Part shown: one piece after another, positions 44,424 through 53,801 of the stretch
Layout: each line of letters starts with the position of its first letter
How positions within the stretch are numbered: position 1 is the stretch's first letter
Source: Hyphomicrobiales bacterium
GTDB lineage: Bacteria; Pseudomonadota; Alphaproteobacteria; Rhizobiales; Rhizobiaceae
Length of the DNA: 64,000 bases
NCBI GenBank assembly: GCA_900471815.1
Contig: UICE01000004.1
Location: 372,001 to 436,000, forward strand
Direction: 5' to 3'
Notes under the pieces: model-generated
The model's database searches: none
What the model was told of the DNA's origin: nothing
Seen by the model: the letters and a program-made list of their open reading frames with translations, nothing else
Made by a program: the position numbers and the translations under genes

Positions 44424-44536
44424 TACCCTCCCCCTTGTGGGGAGGGACGGAGCGTAGCGACGGGCAGGGGTTCTTCTCACTTTGTAAGACCCCTCCCTGC
44501 TGCTTCGCAGCTTCCCTCCCACAAGGAGGAGGGTTA
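44424..44536. repeat. Second type of palindromic intergenic repeat
   Basis: Arms TACCCTCCCCCTTGTGGGGA and complement-like TCCCTCCCACAAGGAGGAGG around a spacer that contains GGAGCGTAGCGACGGGCAGG. Sequence and length differ from the Bru-RS-like copies. It lies between frcB and frcC, where an mRNA-stabilising or terminator role is possible. Confidence 0.75.
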
Positions 44537-44598
44537 GCATCGCGCCCAGCCTTTTGTTTTCAACAGAATTCATTACCCTGTTCTAGGGAGGTCACATT

Positions 44599-45684
44599 AT
44601 GACAGAAACAGAGCGAACGCCTCATAAGGGGCAGGAGTTCGAAAGCGTGCTGACGCAAAGCGCGACGACCGTCGCCAGCTTTGACAGCGATGACAAGAGC
44701 GCGCTGGAAAAGATACGGCATTTCCTGCATTCAAGTCCGGCAGCCGTCCCCCTTATTGTTCTGGTCCTGTCGCTGGTCATTTTCGCCGCGCTGGTCGGAT
44801 CGCGTTTCTTCACGCCATTCGCGTTGACGCTGATCCTGCAGCAGGTGGCCATTGTCGGCATCGTCGGAGCGGCGCAGACCCTCGTCGTTCTTACCGCCGG
44901 TATCGACCTTTCCGTCGGCGCCATCATGGTTCTGTCTTCGGTGGTCATGGGGCAGTTTACCTTCCGCTACGGCCTGCCTGTCGAGGTGGCTGTCGCTTGC
45001 GGGCTGGCGCTCGGTGCCTTTTGCGGCTTCATCAACGGCATGCTGATTGCCTATGTGAAACTTCCGCCATTCATCGTCACCCTTGGCACGTGGCAGATAT
45101 TTCTTGCCACGACCTATATCTATTCCAATAATGAGACGATCCGCGCCCAGGAGATCGAGCAGAACGCTCCCTTGCTGCAATTCTTCGGCGACAAGATCAA
45201 TCTGGGTGGCGGGGCCATGTTCACCTATGGCGTGTTCGCCATGATCCTGCTGATCATGCTGCTTTGGTATGTGCTCAACTATACTGCCTGGGGCCGTCAT
45301 CTTTATGCGATCGGCGACGATCCGGAGGCGGCGCAGCTTTCGGGCGTGCGCACCAAGCGCGTGCTTGTCTCGGTCTATGTTCTTGCGGGCCTCATTTGCG
45401 GGCTGGCCGGTTGGGCCCAGATTGGCCGTAATGGCTCGGTTTCGCCGCAGATTGGCCAGTTCGCCAATATTGAATCCATAACGGCTGTGGTTATCGGCGG
45501 CATGTCGCTGTTCGGTGGGCGCGGCTCCATTCTCGGCATGCTCTTCGGTGCGCTCATCGTCGGCGTTTTCTCTTTCGGCATGCGCATGTATGGCACGGAT
45601 GTGCAGTGGACCTATCTCATGATTGGCGTGCTGATTATCGCAGCTGTGGCAATCGACCAGTGGATCAGAAAGGCGGCAAGCTGA
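44599..45684 (+). CDS. frcC: Sugar ABC transporter permease, FrcC-like
   Basis: 361 residues, a RbsC/FrcC-type permease with about eight to ten membrane segments and a long hydrophilic N-terminus of 50 residues. Motifs: VLTAGIDLSVGAIMVLSSVV, and GRNGSVSPQIGQFANIESITAVVIGG. Start ATG 44599 follows GGGAGG. Stop overlaps the ATPase start (TGATG). Confidence 0.9.
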   Translation: MTETERTPHKGQEFESVLTQSATTVASFDSDDKSALEKIRHFLHSSPAAVPLIVLVLSLVIFAALVGSRFFTPFALTLILQQVAIVGIVGAAQTLVVLTAGIDLSVGAIMVLSSVVMGQFTFRYGLPVEVAVACGLALGAFCGFINGMLIAYVKLPPFIVTLGTWQIFLATTYIYSNNETIRAQEIEQNAPLLQFFGDKINLGGGAMFTYGVFAMILLIMLLWYVLNYTAWGRHLYAIGDDPEAAQLSGVRTKRVLVSVYVLAGLICGLAGWAQIGRNGSVSPQIGQFANIESITAVVIGGMSLFGGRGSILGMLFGALIVGVFSFGMRMYGTDVQWTYLMIGVLIIAAVAIDQWIRKAAS

Positions 45685-46475
45685 TGAGCACGACACAAAC
45701 CTCCGCGACCCCGCTGCTCACAGCACGCGGTCTGGTCAAGCGCTATGGCCGTGTCACGGCGCTGGATCATGCCGATTTCGACCTTTACCCCGGCGAAGTT
45801 CTGGCGGTTATCGGCGATAATGGTGCCGGAAAATCCTCGCTGATCAAGGCGATTTCCGGTGCCGTGCATCCCGATGAGGGCGAGATCAAACTGGATGGCA
45901 AGGTCATCAATTTTCGCTCGCCCATGGAAGCGCGCGATGCGGGTATCGAGACAGTCTACCAGAACCTCGCTCTGTCTCCCGCGCTTTCCATTGCCGACAA
46001 TATGTTCCTTGGCCGTGAATTGCGTAAACCTGGCATTGCGGGAAGCCTGTTCCGCATGCTCGACCGCAAGGCGATGGAAAAGATGGCGCGTGACAAGCTC
46101 ACGGAGCTTGGCCTCATGACCATCCAGAACATCAGCCAGACGGTGGAAACCCTGTCGGGTGGCCAACGTCAGGGCGTCGCCGTGGCGCGTGCGGCGGCTT
46201 TCGGCTCCAAAGTCATCATCATGGATGAGCCGACAGCTGCACTCGGCGTCAAGGAATCGCGCCGCGTTCTGGAGCTCATTCAGGATGTGAAAAAACGCGG
46301 GCTGCCAATTGTGCTGATCTCGCATAATATGCCACATGTTTTCGAAGTGGCAGACCGTATCCACATCCACCGCCTGGGAAAACGCTTAACAGTGATCAAC
46401 CCCAAGGAATATACGATGTCGGACGCCGTCGCCTTTATGACCGGAGCGAAAACGCCGCCAGCACAGGTAAACTGA
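45684..46475 (+). CDS. frcA: Sugar ABC transporter ATPase, FrcA-like single-domain type
   Basis: 263 residues, one nucleotide-binding domain as in FrcA rather than the doubled RbsA. Walker A GDNGAGKSS, Q-loop YQNLALSPAL, signature LSGGQRQGV, Walker B VIIMDEPTAALG and switch SHNM. The ATG at 45684 overlaps the permease stop; the longer frame from 45606 would run inside the permease gene and is rejected. Confidence 0.9.
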   Translation: MSTTQTSATPLLTARGLVKRYGRVTALDHADFDLYPGEVLAVIGDNGAGKSSLIKAISGAVHPDEGEIKLDGKVINFRSPMEARDAGIETVYQNLALSPALSIADNMFLGRELRKPGIAGSLFRMLDRKAMEKMARDKLTELGLMTIQNISQTVETLSGGQRQGVAVARAAAFGSKVIIMDEPTAALGVKESRRVLELIQDVKKRGLPIVLISHNMPHVFEVADRIHIHRLGKRLTVINPKEYTMSDAVAFMTGAKTPPAQVN

Positions 46476-46488
46476 ACGAATATTACAA

Positions 46489-46518
46489 GTATATCTCCCC
46501 CGCAAAGGGGAGATATAC
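46489..46518 (+). terminator. Stem-loop between frcA and the isomerase gene
   Basis: GTATATCTCCCC and GGGGAGATATAC are perfect 12-base arms with a six-base loop, 14 bases after the frcA stop. There is no T-run, so partial termination or mRNA stabilisation is more likely. Confidence 0.6.
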
Positions 46519-46559
46519 AGCTGCCAATCGACCCACTATACCCATAGGAATTTTTGAGA

Positions 46560-47249
46560 ATGAAGCGTTCTGAAATCAATGCGATCATCCGCGAGAGCGA
46601 CAAGTTCATTCGCTCGTTCGGCTATGTCATGCCGCCCTTCGCCTATTGGTCGCCGGAAGAATTGAAGGCTCGCACATCAAGCGATGCCAAGGCAATTCTC
46701 GATGCGCGTCTTGGTTGGGATATCACCGATTACGGTCAGGGCAAGTTCGATGAACTTGGTCTGTTTCTCTTCACCACCCGGAACGGCAATCAGGAAGATC
46801 TGAAAAAGGGTGGCGGCATGCTTTATGCCGAAAAGATCATGATCAGCCGCGAGAAGCAGCTGTCACCCATGCATCGCCACATCGTCAAGGCGGAAGATAT
46901 CATCAATCGCGGCGGCGGCACGCTGGTGCTGGAACTTTTCAACTCCAATGAAGATGGCAGCGTAGACGAAAAGACCGATGTGGAAGTTGCCACTGATGGC
47001 CGTATCGTGCGCCAGAAGGCAGGCGGCCTTTTGAAGCTGCAACCGGGTGAGAGCGTGACGCTGTTGCCGGGCAATTGGCACGCTTTCTGGGGCGAGGGCG
47101 GCGATGTGCTGATCGGTGAAGTTTCGACGGTCAATGACGATCTGACCGACAATATTTTCCGTGAGCCGATCGGCCGTTTCTCCAATATTGAAGAGGATGA
47201 AGCGCCGCTGCATTTGCTCGTTTCCGATTACGACAAATGGCTGGCCTGA
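46560..47249 (+). CDS. D-lyxose/D-mannose ketol-isomerase-like cupin enzyme
   Basis: 229 residues, a cupin of the D-lyxose isomerase family. The metal site is in SPMHRHIVKAEDIINRGGG (His-x-His ... Glu) with the later histidine in LLPGNWHAFWGEGG. The family interconverts D-lyxose and D-xylulose, or D-mannose and D-fructose. With a fructose-type transporter and fructokinase this would feed aldoses (mannose or lyxose) into the ketose route. The start is ATG 46560 although TTG 46554 is possible. Confidence 0.87.
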   Translation: MKRSEINAIIRESDKFIRSFGYVMPPFAYWSPEELKARTSSDAKAILDARLGWDITDYGQGKFDELGLFLFTTRNGNQEDLKKGGGMLYAEKIMISREKQLSPMHRHIVKAEDIINRGGGTLVLELFNSNEDGSVDEKTDVEVATDGRIVRQKAGGLLKLQPGESVTLLPGNWHAFWGEGGDVLIGEVSTVNDDLTDNIFREPIGRFSNIEEDEAPLHLLVSDYDKWLA

Positions 47250-47896
47250 CCCTTTTGGACGACAGGCAGGAAGCCGTAACCAGTGAAGATCTGGTCTCGG
47301 CTATTCTCGCCCGTGCCGCCGATACGAAACGGCTTGTCGTGGCGATTGCTGGCCCTCCGGGTGCCGGCAAATCCACCGTTTCAGCGACGCTTTGCGCCGC
47401 CATCAATGCGCGCGATCCGGATGCGGCGGTGGTCGTGCCGATGGATGGGTTTCATCTTGATAATGCCATTCTCGATGCGCGGGACATGCGCAAGCGCAAG
47501 GGGTCTCCACCCACATTTGATTGTGCTGGCTTTGAGGTCATGCTGAGGCGGCTTCGCGAGGGCGGCGAGGATATCGTTATCCCGCTTTTCGACCGCAAGC
47601 TTGATCTGGCGCGGGCGGGAGCAGATATCGTAAAGGCGGATCAGCGGATTTTGCTTGTTGAAGGCAATTATCTCCTGCTCGATCAGGCACCCTGGAACCG
47701 TCTGGAACCGCTGTTCGACATGACGGTATTCTTGCAGGTGGACCGGCTTGAGCTTGAAAACCGGTTGGTGCAGCGCTGGCTCGGTTTCGGCTATAATGTC
47801 GGCTCGGCACAGGCGAGGGCATTGTCCAATGATATGCCCAATGCCGATCTCGTGCTTGAGCACTCAAGGCCTGCGGATTTCATCTTGAAGAATTAG
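47237..47896 (+). CDS. frcK: FrcK-like nucleoside/sugar kinase (P-loop)
   Basis: 219 residues with Walker A GPPGAGKST near residue 40, the PMDGFHLDN motif and LVEGNYLLLD, all typical of the PanK/uridine kinase-like family that includes FrcK of the fructose transport operon. It overlaps the isomerase gene by 13 bases. Its real substrate is not known. Confidence 0.85.
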   Translation: MAGLTLLDDRQEAVTSEDLVSAILARAADTKRLVVAIAGPPGAGKSTVSATLCAAINARDPDAAVVVPMDGFHLDNAILDARDMRKRKGSPPTFDCAGFEVMLRRLREGGEDIVIPLFDRKLDLARAGADIVKADQRILLVEGNYLLLDQAPWNRLEPLFDMTVFLQVDRLELENRLVQRWLGFGYNVGSAQARALSNDMPNADLVLEHSRPADFILKN

Positions 47897-48003
47897 AGCT
47901 TGGTGGCTCTCCCGATTGAAAGAAAATTTCAGAATCGGGCCACTTGCATTCCGGCATGCCGCGCCATAGTCCTCAAGGGATCAATGAGGCGCGGGGTGCG
48001 ATT

Positions 48004-49053
48004 GTGAATTTCAGAGCTATTTTCCTGGCGGCCAGCCTTGTGCTGTCCGTTCCGTCCTTGGCTTGGTCTGATGCGGCCCAGACCGCCTTTGACAATGAAG
48101 ATTATGTCACTGCATTGAAGCTTTGGGAGCCGCTCGCCGATAAGGGTGAAGCTGCAGCACAATATGGCGTCGCCAGCATTTTTCTCAACGGCTATACCGG
48201 CGTGGAGGATTATGCAAAGGCCCGCGATCTGCTCAACAAATCGGCGGATCAAAATTATGCGCTGGCGCAAAATGCCATAGGCGATGTTTATCGCTTGGGG
48301 CTTGGCACGGAGGAAAATCTGGCGGAAGCCGCGCTCTGGTATCGCAAGGCGGCAGAGCAGGGATTGGCGCGGGCCGAACGCAATCTCGGCTTTCTCTATT
48401 CAAACGGCATTGGCGTTGAAGAAGATGATGCGCAGGCACTCATTTGGCTGACCAAAGGTGCCGATCAGGGCGATGCACTGGCCCAATATTACCTCGCCAA
48501 TGTCTATGCCAATGGCTATGGCGTTGAGGTGAACAAGGCTGCTGCTGCTGCCCTCTACCGGAAATCTGCGGATCAGGGCAATGCGGATGCGCAGAACTAT
48601 CTGGGTTATGCCTATGAGAGTGGCGAAGGCGTCGAGCAGAGCGATAAGGAGGCAGTTGTCTGGTATATGAAGGCAGCGGAGCAGGGTTCATACCGCTCGC
48701 AGATGAGCCTTGGAAACATGTATCTTGAAGGGCGGGGCGGTTTGCCCAAGGACCCGAAAAAGGCTGTTGAATTTTATCAGCTTTCAGCCGATCAGGGCTA
48801 CTCGGTCGCGCTCGACAATCTTGGCCTGCAATATGCGGCAGGCGTTGGCGTGGACAAGGATTATAAAAAGGCCATGGAACTGTTTCAGCTGGCTGCAGAA
48901 CAAGGTTATGCCGCCTCGCAATATAATATCGGCGTCTTTTATAATATGGGACGCGGCGTTAAAAAGGATATGAAGAAGGCTCTCCATTGGTGGAAGCTGG
49001 CGGCTGATCAGGGCAATGACCTTGCCAAGGAAGCGCTCGAAGCCAACCAGTAA
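48004..49053 (+). CDS. Exported Sel1-repeat (TPR-like) protein
   Basis: 349 residues from a GTG start at 48004 with GGGG upstream; this start gives a signal peptide (VNFRAIFLAASLVLSVPSLAWSDA). About eight Sel1-like repeats of 36 residues follow (for example GLGTEENLAEAALWYRKAAEQG), filling the protein to its C-terminus. Such proteins are scaffolds in the periplasm or act in envelope processes. An ATG farther upstream at 47944 would bury the signal peptide and is rejected. A perfect terminator hairpin overlaps the stop codon. Confidence 0.85.
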   Translation: MNFRAIFLAASLVLSVPSLAWSDAAQTAFDNEDYVTALKLWEPLADKGEAAAQYGVASIFLNGYTGVEDYAKARDLLNKSADQNYALAQNAIGDVYRLGLGTEENLAEAALWYRKAAEQGLARAERNLGFLYSNGIGVEEDDAQALIWLTKGADQGDALAQYYLANVYANGYGVEVNKAAAAALYRKSADQGNADAQNYLGYAYESGEGVEQSDKEAVVWYMKAAEQGSYRSQMSLGNMYLEGRGGLPKDPKKAVEFYQLSADQGYSVALDNLGLQYAAGVGVDKDYKKAMELFQLAAEQGYAASQYNIGVFYNMGRGVKKDMKKALHWWKLAADQGNDLAKEALEANQ

Positions 49054-49090
49054 AGAACGCTAGCTGCAGGCTCGTTTGGAAGCGTTCTTT
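49052..49090 (+). terminator. Terminator hairpin overlapping the Sel1 gene stop codon
   Basis: AAAGAACGCT and AGCGTTCTTT are perfect ten-base arms separated by 19 bases; the second arm ends in TTT and GTTT follows. The stop codon TAA touches the first arm. Confidence 0.6.
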
Positions 49091-49119
49091 GTTTAGTCCA
49101 GCTATCAATTTCAAATGCG

Positions 49120-49149
49120 AAACCCTCCCCGCATGCGGGGAGGGTTTTT
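49120..49149 (+). terminator. Bidirectional intrinsic terminator between convergent genes
   Basis: A perfect 28-base palindrome (positions 49120-49147; centre GCATGC flanked by CCCC/GGGG) is followed rightward by TTTTT. It ends the rightward Sel1 transcript strongly; leftward it is followed by TTTCGC, a weaker terminator for the autotransporter gene. Confidence 0.85.
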
Positions 49150-49165
49150 AATTTGTTGTGCAGTC

Positions 49166-52100
49166 TCAGAACTTGACTGTCAGGTCGGCTTTGACGGCAT
49201 TGTCGCGTGTGTCGCCGGAGAACTGGCCGGTATAGGCGAGGCCGAGCGTTGTACGTTTGCCGATGCCGACATCAAACCCGGCTTCGACAGCAAAGGCATT
49301 CTTGGCAATGGGCAGGCCCTCGATGGAGAAGGGCGCGCCGCCAGCAAAGGCCAGCTCACGTTCAGGCGTTACATCACCGAAGGCGTGGTTCCAGCCAACC
49401 ATGCCGCGTGCCGTCAGCACGGTTGTTTCGCTAAGCGCAAAATTGCGCGAAAGGCGAAGCCCGAGCGTTGTCGTGGTAACATCGCTGGAGCCGGACAGAC
49501 CGGTCAATGCGCCATCGCCGCCATCTTCCTGGAAACTATCGGTTTTCAGATGGGTGTAGCGGGCAGCAGCAAAGGGTTCGAGCGCCGCATATTGCGTCTC
49601 GACCTTGTAGCCGAGTTCACCGAAGACCTGAACGGTTTGGGCATCATAGGATGCATTCTGGCCGTTGGTAACACCGCCAAGCACCACATCGCGATCCGTG
49701 TCGATCTCATGATGACCAAGATTGACACCCAGGCGAAGCCCGAGCGCATCCCACTGCGTACCGGCATAGACACCGACCTGATAGCTGTCCACATCGGCCT
49801 TGGCCCCACCGCTATGCAACGAGGTATTGCCATAGCTTGCCAAGAGGCCGAAGCGCCATGTTTCGGCAATCACGCCATCAAGGCCGGTGACGAACCCGCC
49901 CGTATCGCGGCTGTAGCCGGAGGCATTGCCGTCGCTGTCGGCATGCGCCCAGGCGCCATAGGCCTGACCCCAAAGGGTAGGGGAGAGATCGGCCGGAGCA
50001 ATGGCGGCAAAGGCTTCGCTGCCCGTTGCTTTTTCGCCCGGACCATAGGCGAGAGGGGTGATCGTTGCCTGCGGGGTGACAGCCACGCCGTCAAAGGCCG
50101 CGCGAAGACGTTCTGTTGCCGCCTGACTGATAAAGTGCCCATCCTCAATCAGAACGCCGTCCAGCGTCGCATGGATTTCGCCGGTCAGCGATTGGTAGGT
50201 GCCTGCAACGGCGTCAAAAACCGTGCTGGTTTCGATTGTGTCGTAAAGAGAGCTTCCAGCGCCGCCAGTTTCAATGGATTTTGCAACCGCTCTTTGATTG
50301 CGCGTCTTGGCGAAATCGTCAAAGCCCAATGCGTTGCGTTTGAAGCTTGCCGCAATGCCGGTCGGAGCATAGGCGAGAACGCCATCATAGAACACATAGG
50401 CCGACTGAACACTTGCAAACTGGCCGTTTATACCGCCCGTCGATGTCAGGAAATTATAGCTGTTACTATTGAGGGCGGAGCGCACCTCCTGTGCGCTGGG
50501 TTTTGTCGTGGCTCCGGTCTCCGGCGTCAGGAGAACAACGCCGCCAAGCAGGGTCGTCGTGCCATTGACGACGAGCTTGTCAGCCTCACTGCCATTGACT
50601 TCAATATGCAGGGTTGAACCCGTGTTGAAGGTCGCATCGCCATTTGAGGTCAAGGTGCCTACCGAATTGCCGGGAGCGACCGTGCCGCCATTATTGGCTA
50701 TGAACCCGCCGACTGAGCCAATGCCGCCGAGCGTACCTCTATCGTTGATGACAGCCTTGGAAGTGATGGAACCATCAATTGCAAGCAAGCCGCCATTGAT
50801 GAGCGTATCACCCCTATAGGTACTGTCGCCTGTCAGCCGCAGCGTGCCCATGCCGGTTTTTGTCAATCCGCCAATATAATTGTTCGGGTCATTCAGTTTC
50901 TCAGTCAGTGTCGGAACGAGTGCTTCATAGGCAGTAAATTCTTTCAGCGCTCCGGCAATACGGTCATCGGTGATCGTGCCGCGAATTGTTTCGGCACTGG
51001 CTTCAGGCGTAGCCGAGAAATCGACAAATTGTGGCGCCCGCGGAATGCTTGTGTTTGGAGCTGTTGCCACGAATGCATTCCATAGGGCAGTTGCTGCAGG
51101 GTCCGCCAGCATCTTGGCATCCGCCGCCTCGAATGCTGCACTGGCAGCTTCGAGCTGCTCATCAGTTAAAGGCGGGTTTTGAGGAAGATTGATAATGTCG
51201 AGTTTCGCGTATCGGTCCCTGACAAGTTCGATGGCCGCAGGGAAGTTGGAATCCGGAAATTGCGTTATGACCTGCTGCCGGATTTTTTCCTTGCTGGCTT
51301 CGGTTATGCCATTCTGCCAGCCTTCTGTGATTTTCTTGGCTTCCCAATCGGCGATTGTTTGCTGGTCTTCAACGAACCGCTGGTCCAGCGCGTCCTGTGA
51401 GATATCATTGCTCCAGACTTCTTCATTGGTGCCGCGATAGGAGGCGGGCAGATTTGCCTCGACACGGCTCAGGAACTGGCCGGGGCCCTTTATTGCCTTG
51501 TCGAGATTGATCAGACCCCAGCCGAACACATTATCAACCCCGGCTTCGCCAAGATCGGTGGATGTCGTCTTGAGAATTTCGTTGACATCGCCATTGGAGA
51601 GATAGGGGAAGCGTTGCTTCAGCACCATGAAGGCACCGGTCGCGGCCGGGCCTGCCATGGAAGTACCGCTCAGTTCTTCATAGCCAGACGTGAATCTGCT
51701 GTCGTCCATTACATCGCCGGGATTAAGGCCGGTAATGTCGCCAACCGGCACACCACTATTGATGTTTGTGCCAGGAGCGGCGACGCAATGATATTTGGAA
51801 TAGCCGCAAATGCTGGAAAAGCCACTTCGTGAATAGCCATCCGGGTTTGTCTCGTCAGCAACGACACTCATTGTCGTCAGCCAATTTTTCTCCAGTTCAG
51901 GACGAAAAGTTGCAAGCCCTGCAAGGGCGTCTGGTTCCAGTCCACCATCATTGCCGGCTGAGAATTCGACGACGATGCCGCTTTCTGCAGCCTTGATCGC
52001 GCCGTTATAGGCACCACCTTCGGGGGTGCCGAGAATGGCCTTGATCTCCTGATATTGCCCATAGGCTTCCGCATAGGTCCAGGATGAGCTTGAAAGACCA

Positions 52101-52789
52101 ATGCCCCAGCTGTCGGTGATGATCGAGACGCCGCTATTGATCATGGCATCCCATGCCGCAGCATAAACTGCGCCATCATTGCCAAGTACAACGCCATCTT
52201 CTGGACCTGCGTCATAATTGCTGGCGGCAAAGATACTGGTATCGAAGGCCACGCCCATCATGGCTTTGCCATCGCGATTGGCGCCAGCGATACCGGCGAC
52301 GTGCGTACCATGGCTGGAAATGCCACCATAGCCGTCAATATACTGCCTGCCATCGGCAACGAAGTGGTCACCGGCTTTCACGGGAATATAGGGATCGGTG
52401 TAAAGCCTTGTGCCTTCGGTTTTGACAAAGTTCATTTTGCCGTTACCGGCAAATTCCGAGTGAGCGGCATAGACCGGCTGATCGATGACGCCAAGCTTGG
52501 TGCCCTTACCGGTGAAGCCCATTGCATAGGCTGCATCGGCATTGAATGCTTTCAGGACATCATTGCCGTTGAACTCGGCATCATCGCGCCAGCTCTTCTT
52601 TGCGGCTTCGAAATCATCGGTTCGCGTGCCGTCAGCATTGTAATATCTGGGCTGTTGCTGGGCAATTGCACCTGCCGTTGCCGCGGTGAGCAAGATGGTG
52701 GTGAAGACTGTTGTAGTAAGATGTTTGCGGAATGTTTTTAGACGGGTTTTACGGGCGGAAACAGCTGCGTCAGAAGCATAAAAAGACAT
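49166..52789 (-). CDS. Subtilisin-type (S8) serine protease autotransporter
   Basis: 1207 residues. A long signal peptide (about 40-45 residues, hydrophobic HLTTTVFTTILLTAATAGA) is followed by an S8 protease domain: Asp in GVIDQPVY near 104, His in SSHGTHVAG near 160, Ser in SGTSMAGPA near 376. Then a passenger stalk with an autotransporter-associated repeat (TKTGMGTLRLTGDSTYRGDT) and from about 920 the beta-barrel, ending ...KADLTVKF with terminal Phe. The protease is moved through the outer membrane and shown on, or cut from, the surface. ATG 52789 follows GGAGGAA by eight bases; the longer frame to 52816 is rejected. About 190 bases separate it from the IclR gene. Confidence 0.93.
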   Translation of the reverse strand: MSFYASDAAVSARKTRLKTFRKHLTTTVFTTILLTAATAGAIAQQQPRYYNADGTRTDDFEAAKKSWRDDAEFNGNDVLKAFNADAAYAMGFTGKGTKLGVIDQPVYAAHSEFAGNGKMNFVKTEGTRLYTDPYIPVKAGDHFVADGRQYIDGYGGISSHGTHVAGIAGANRDGKAMMGVAFDTSIFAASNYDAGPEDGVVLGNDGAVYAAAWDAMINSGVSIITDSWGIGLSSSSWTYAEAYGQYQEIKAILGTPEGGAYNGAIKAAESGIVVEFSAGNDGGLEPDALAGLATFRPELEKNWLTTMSVVADETNPDGYSRSGFSSICGYSKYHCVAAPGTNINSGVPVGDITGLNPGDVMDDSRFTSGYEELSGTSMAGPAATGAFMVLKQRFPYLSNGDVNEILKTTSTDLGEAGVDNVFGWGLINLDKAIKGPGQFLSRVEANLPASYRGTNEEVWSNDISQDALDQRFVEDQQTIADWEAKKITEGWQNGITEASKEKIRQQVITQFPDSNFPAAIELVRDRYAKLDIINLPQNPPLTDEQLEAASAAFEAADAKMLADPAATALWNAFVATAPNTSIPRAPQFVDFSATPEASAETIRGTITDDRIAGALKEFTAYEALVPTLTEKLNDPNNYIGGLTKTGMGTLRLTGDSTYRGDTLINGGLLAIDGSITSKAVINDRGTLGGIGSVGGFIANNGGTVAPGNSVGTLTSNGDATFNTGSTLHIEVNGSEADKLVVNGTTTLLGGVVLLTPETGATTKPSAQEVRSALNSNSYNFLTSTGGINGQFASVQSAYVFYDGVLAYAPTGIAASFKRNALGFDDFAKTRNQRAVAKSIETGGAGSSLYDTIETSTVFDAVAGTYQSLTGEIHATLDGVLIEDGHFISQAATERLRAAFDGVAVTPQATITPLAYGPGEKATGSEAFAAIAPADLSPTLWGQAYGAWAHADSDGNASGYSRDTGGFVTGLDGVIAETWRFGLLASYGNTSLHSGGAKADVDSYQVGVYAGTQWDALGLRLGVNLGHHEIDTDRDVVLGGVTNGQNASYDAQTVQVFGELGYKVETQYAALEPFAAARYTHLKTDSFQEDGGDGALTGLSGSSDVTTTTLGLRLSRNFALSETTVLTARGMVGWNHAFGDVTPERELAFAGGAPFSIEGLPIAKNAFAVEAGFDVGIGKRTTLGLAYTGQFSGDTRDNAVKADLTVKF

Positions 52790-52979
52790 ATAATATTCCT
52801 CCGATTCTCGGATCACCTAATCCGAAAGTACTAGGAGGTTGAAATTTATCGGCATCTTACGTCAAGTGGGAAAAAGGCCAATTGTGTTAACTTTGTGGTA
52901 ACTTTTTGATTTCAATGACAGAAATTTGACAAAGCCGTGTGTGCAGCTTTAAAAAAATTAATTCAATTTTTTCAGTATA

Positions 52980-53801
52980 TTAGCTGCGCGGAGACAATTG
53001 GATTGCCATACTCTGCATGATGGCCGACGCGGTATCGCGGGTTATTTCCGTCCAGGAGGCCAGCATTTCCGGCGTTACCCGGTAGGCAGGACCTGTCACG
53101 GAAACGCTGGCGGTAAACAGCGCATCGGTACGGGAAAAAATCGGTGCCGCAACGCAGGTAATCCCCAGTTCATGCTCTTCCCGGTCATAGGCATTTCCGG
53201 TGCTTCGTATGGTGCTGATCTCGGATAGGAGGGCTGCGGCATCGGCCAAAGTGTTGGGGGTGTATGGCCGGAATTCGATGCGCTCGACCCGCTCGTGCAA
53301 TTCCTCGTCTGGAAGGGCCGAAAGCGCAGCTTTGCCGACCCCGGTGCAAAAGGCGGGCGCGGTGTTGCCGATCTGTGAAACCATGCGGATATTCTGGCGG
53401 CTCTCGATTTTGTCCAGATAGATCACTTCTATATCGCGCAGCACGCCAAGATGCACTGTCTCGCCTGTCGCCTCATGCAACTTCTGGATGTGAGGGGCGG
53501 CGACATTGCGAAATTCATTGCCAGCCCACGCTTTGGATGCAAATTGCAACAATCGCAATCCTAGCGTGTAACAATTATCCCTGTTAACCGCGATAAGCCC
53601 CTCGTCGATGAGATTGGAAATTTGCCGGTGGAGGGTGCCGCGCGGTTGGTCGGAAAGTTTCAGCACATCCGTGAAACGCAGCGCCTCGGAAGAGTTGGCT
53701 ATGATGTCAAGAACGCTGATGGCTTTGCCGAGCGTGCCGGTATCTTGACTGCCACCGGATCTTTTTACCCTATCGGTCGCCACTCTTTGCGGTTTGCTCA
53801 T
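52980..53801 (-). CDS. IclR-family transcriptional regulator
   Basis: 273 residues from ATG 53801, which has AGGA seven bases before it; the frame is open to 53954 but the extra 51 residues look non-coding. Winged helix at about residues 20-85 (FTDVLKLSDQPRGTLHRQISNLIDEGL), then the IclR effector domain with FCTGVGKAALSALPDEEL and EHELGITCVAAPIFSR. It is divergent from the galactose-type operon, 248 bases away, and a palindrome TTCCAT ATA ATGGAA lies in the gap, so it is the likely repressor (DgoR/KdgR-like role). Confidence 0.92.
   Translation of the reverse strand: MSKPQRVATDRVKRSGGSQDTGTLGKAISVLDIIANSSEALRFTDVLKLSDQPRGTLHRQISNLIDEGLIAVNRDNCYTLGLRLLQFASKAWAGNEFRNVAAPHIQKLHEATGETVHLGVLRDIEVIYLDKIESRQNIRMVSQIGNTAPAFCTGVGKAALSALPDEELHERVERIEFRPYTPNTLADAAALLSEISTIRSTGNAYDREEHELGITCVAAPIFSRTDALFTASVSVTGPAYRVTPEMLASWTEITRDTASAIMQSMAIQLSPRS

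Noticed and set aside
43389-44573. 394-codon minus-strand frame
   Set aside because: Shadow of frcB, which has a signal peptide, family motifs and a strong ribosome-binding site.
44731-45696. 321-codon minus-strand frame
   Set aside because: Shadow of the FrcC permease; composition rich in Asp, His, Gln and Arg as expected for the antisense of a membrane protein.
49115-50617. 500-codon open frame on the plus strand
   Set aside because: It lies fully opposite the barrel and stalk of the autotransporter, begins within a terminator and has no domain; it arises from GC-biased third positions.
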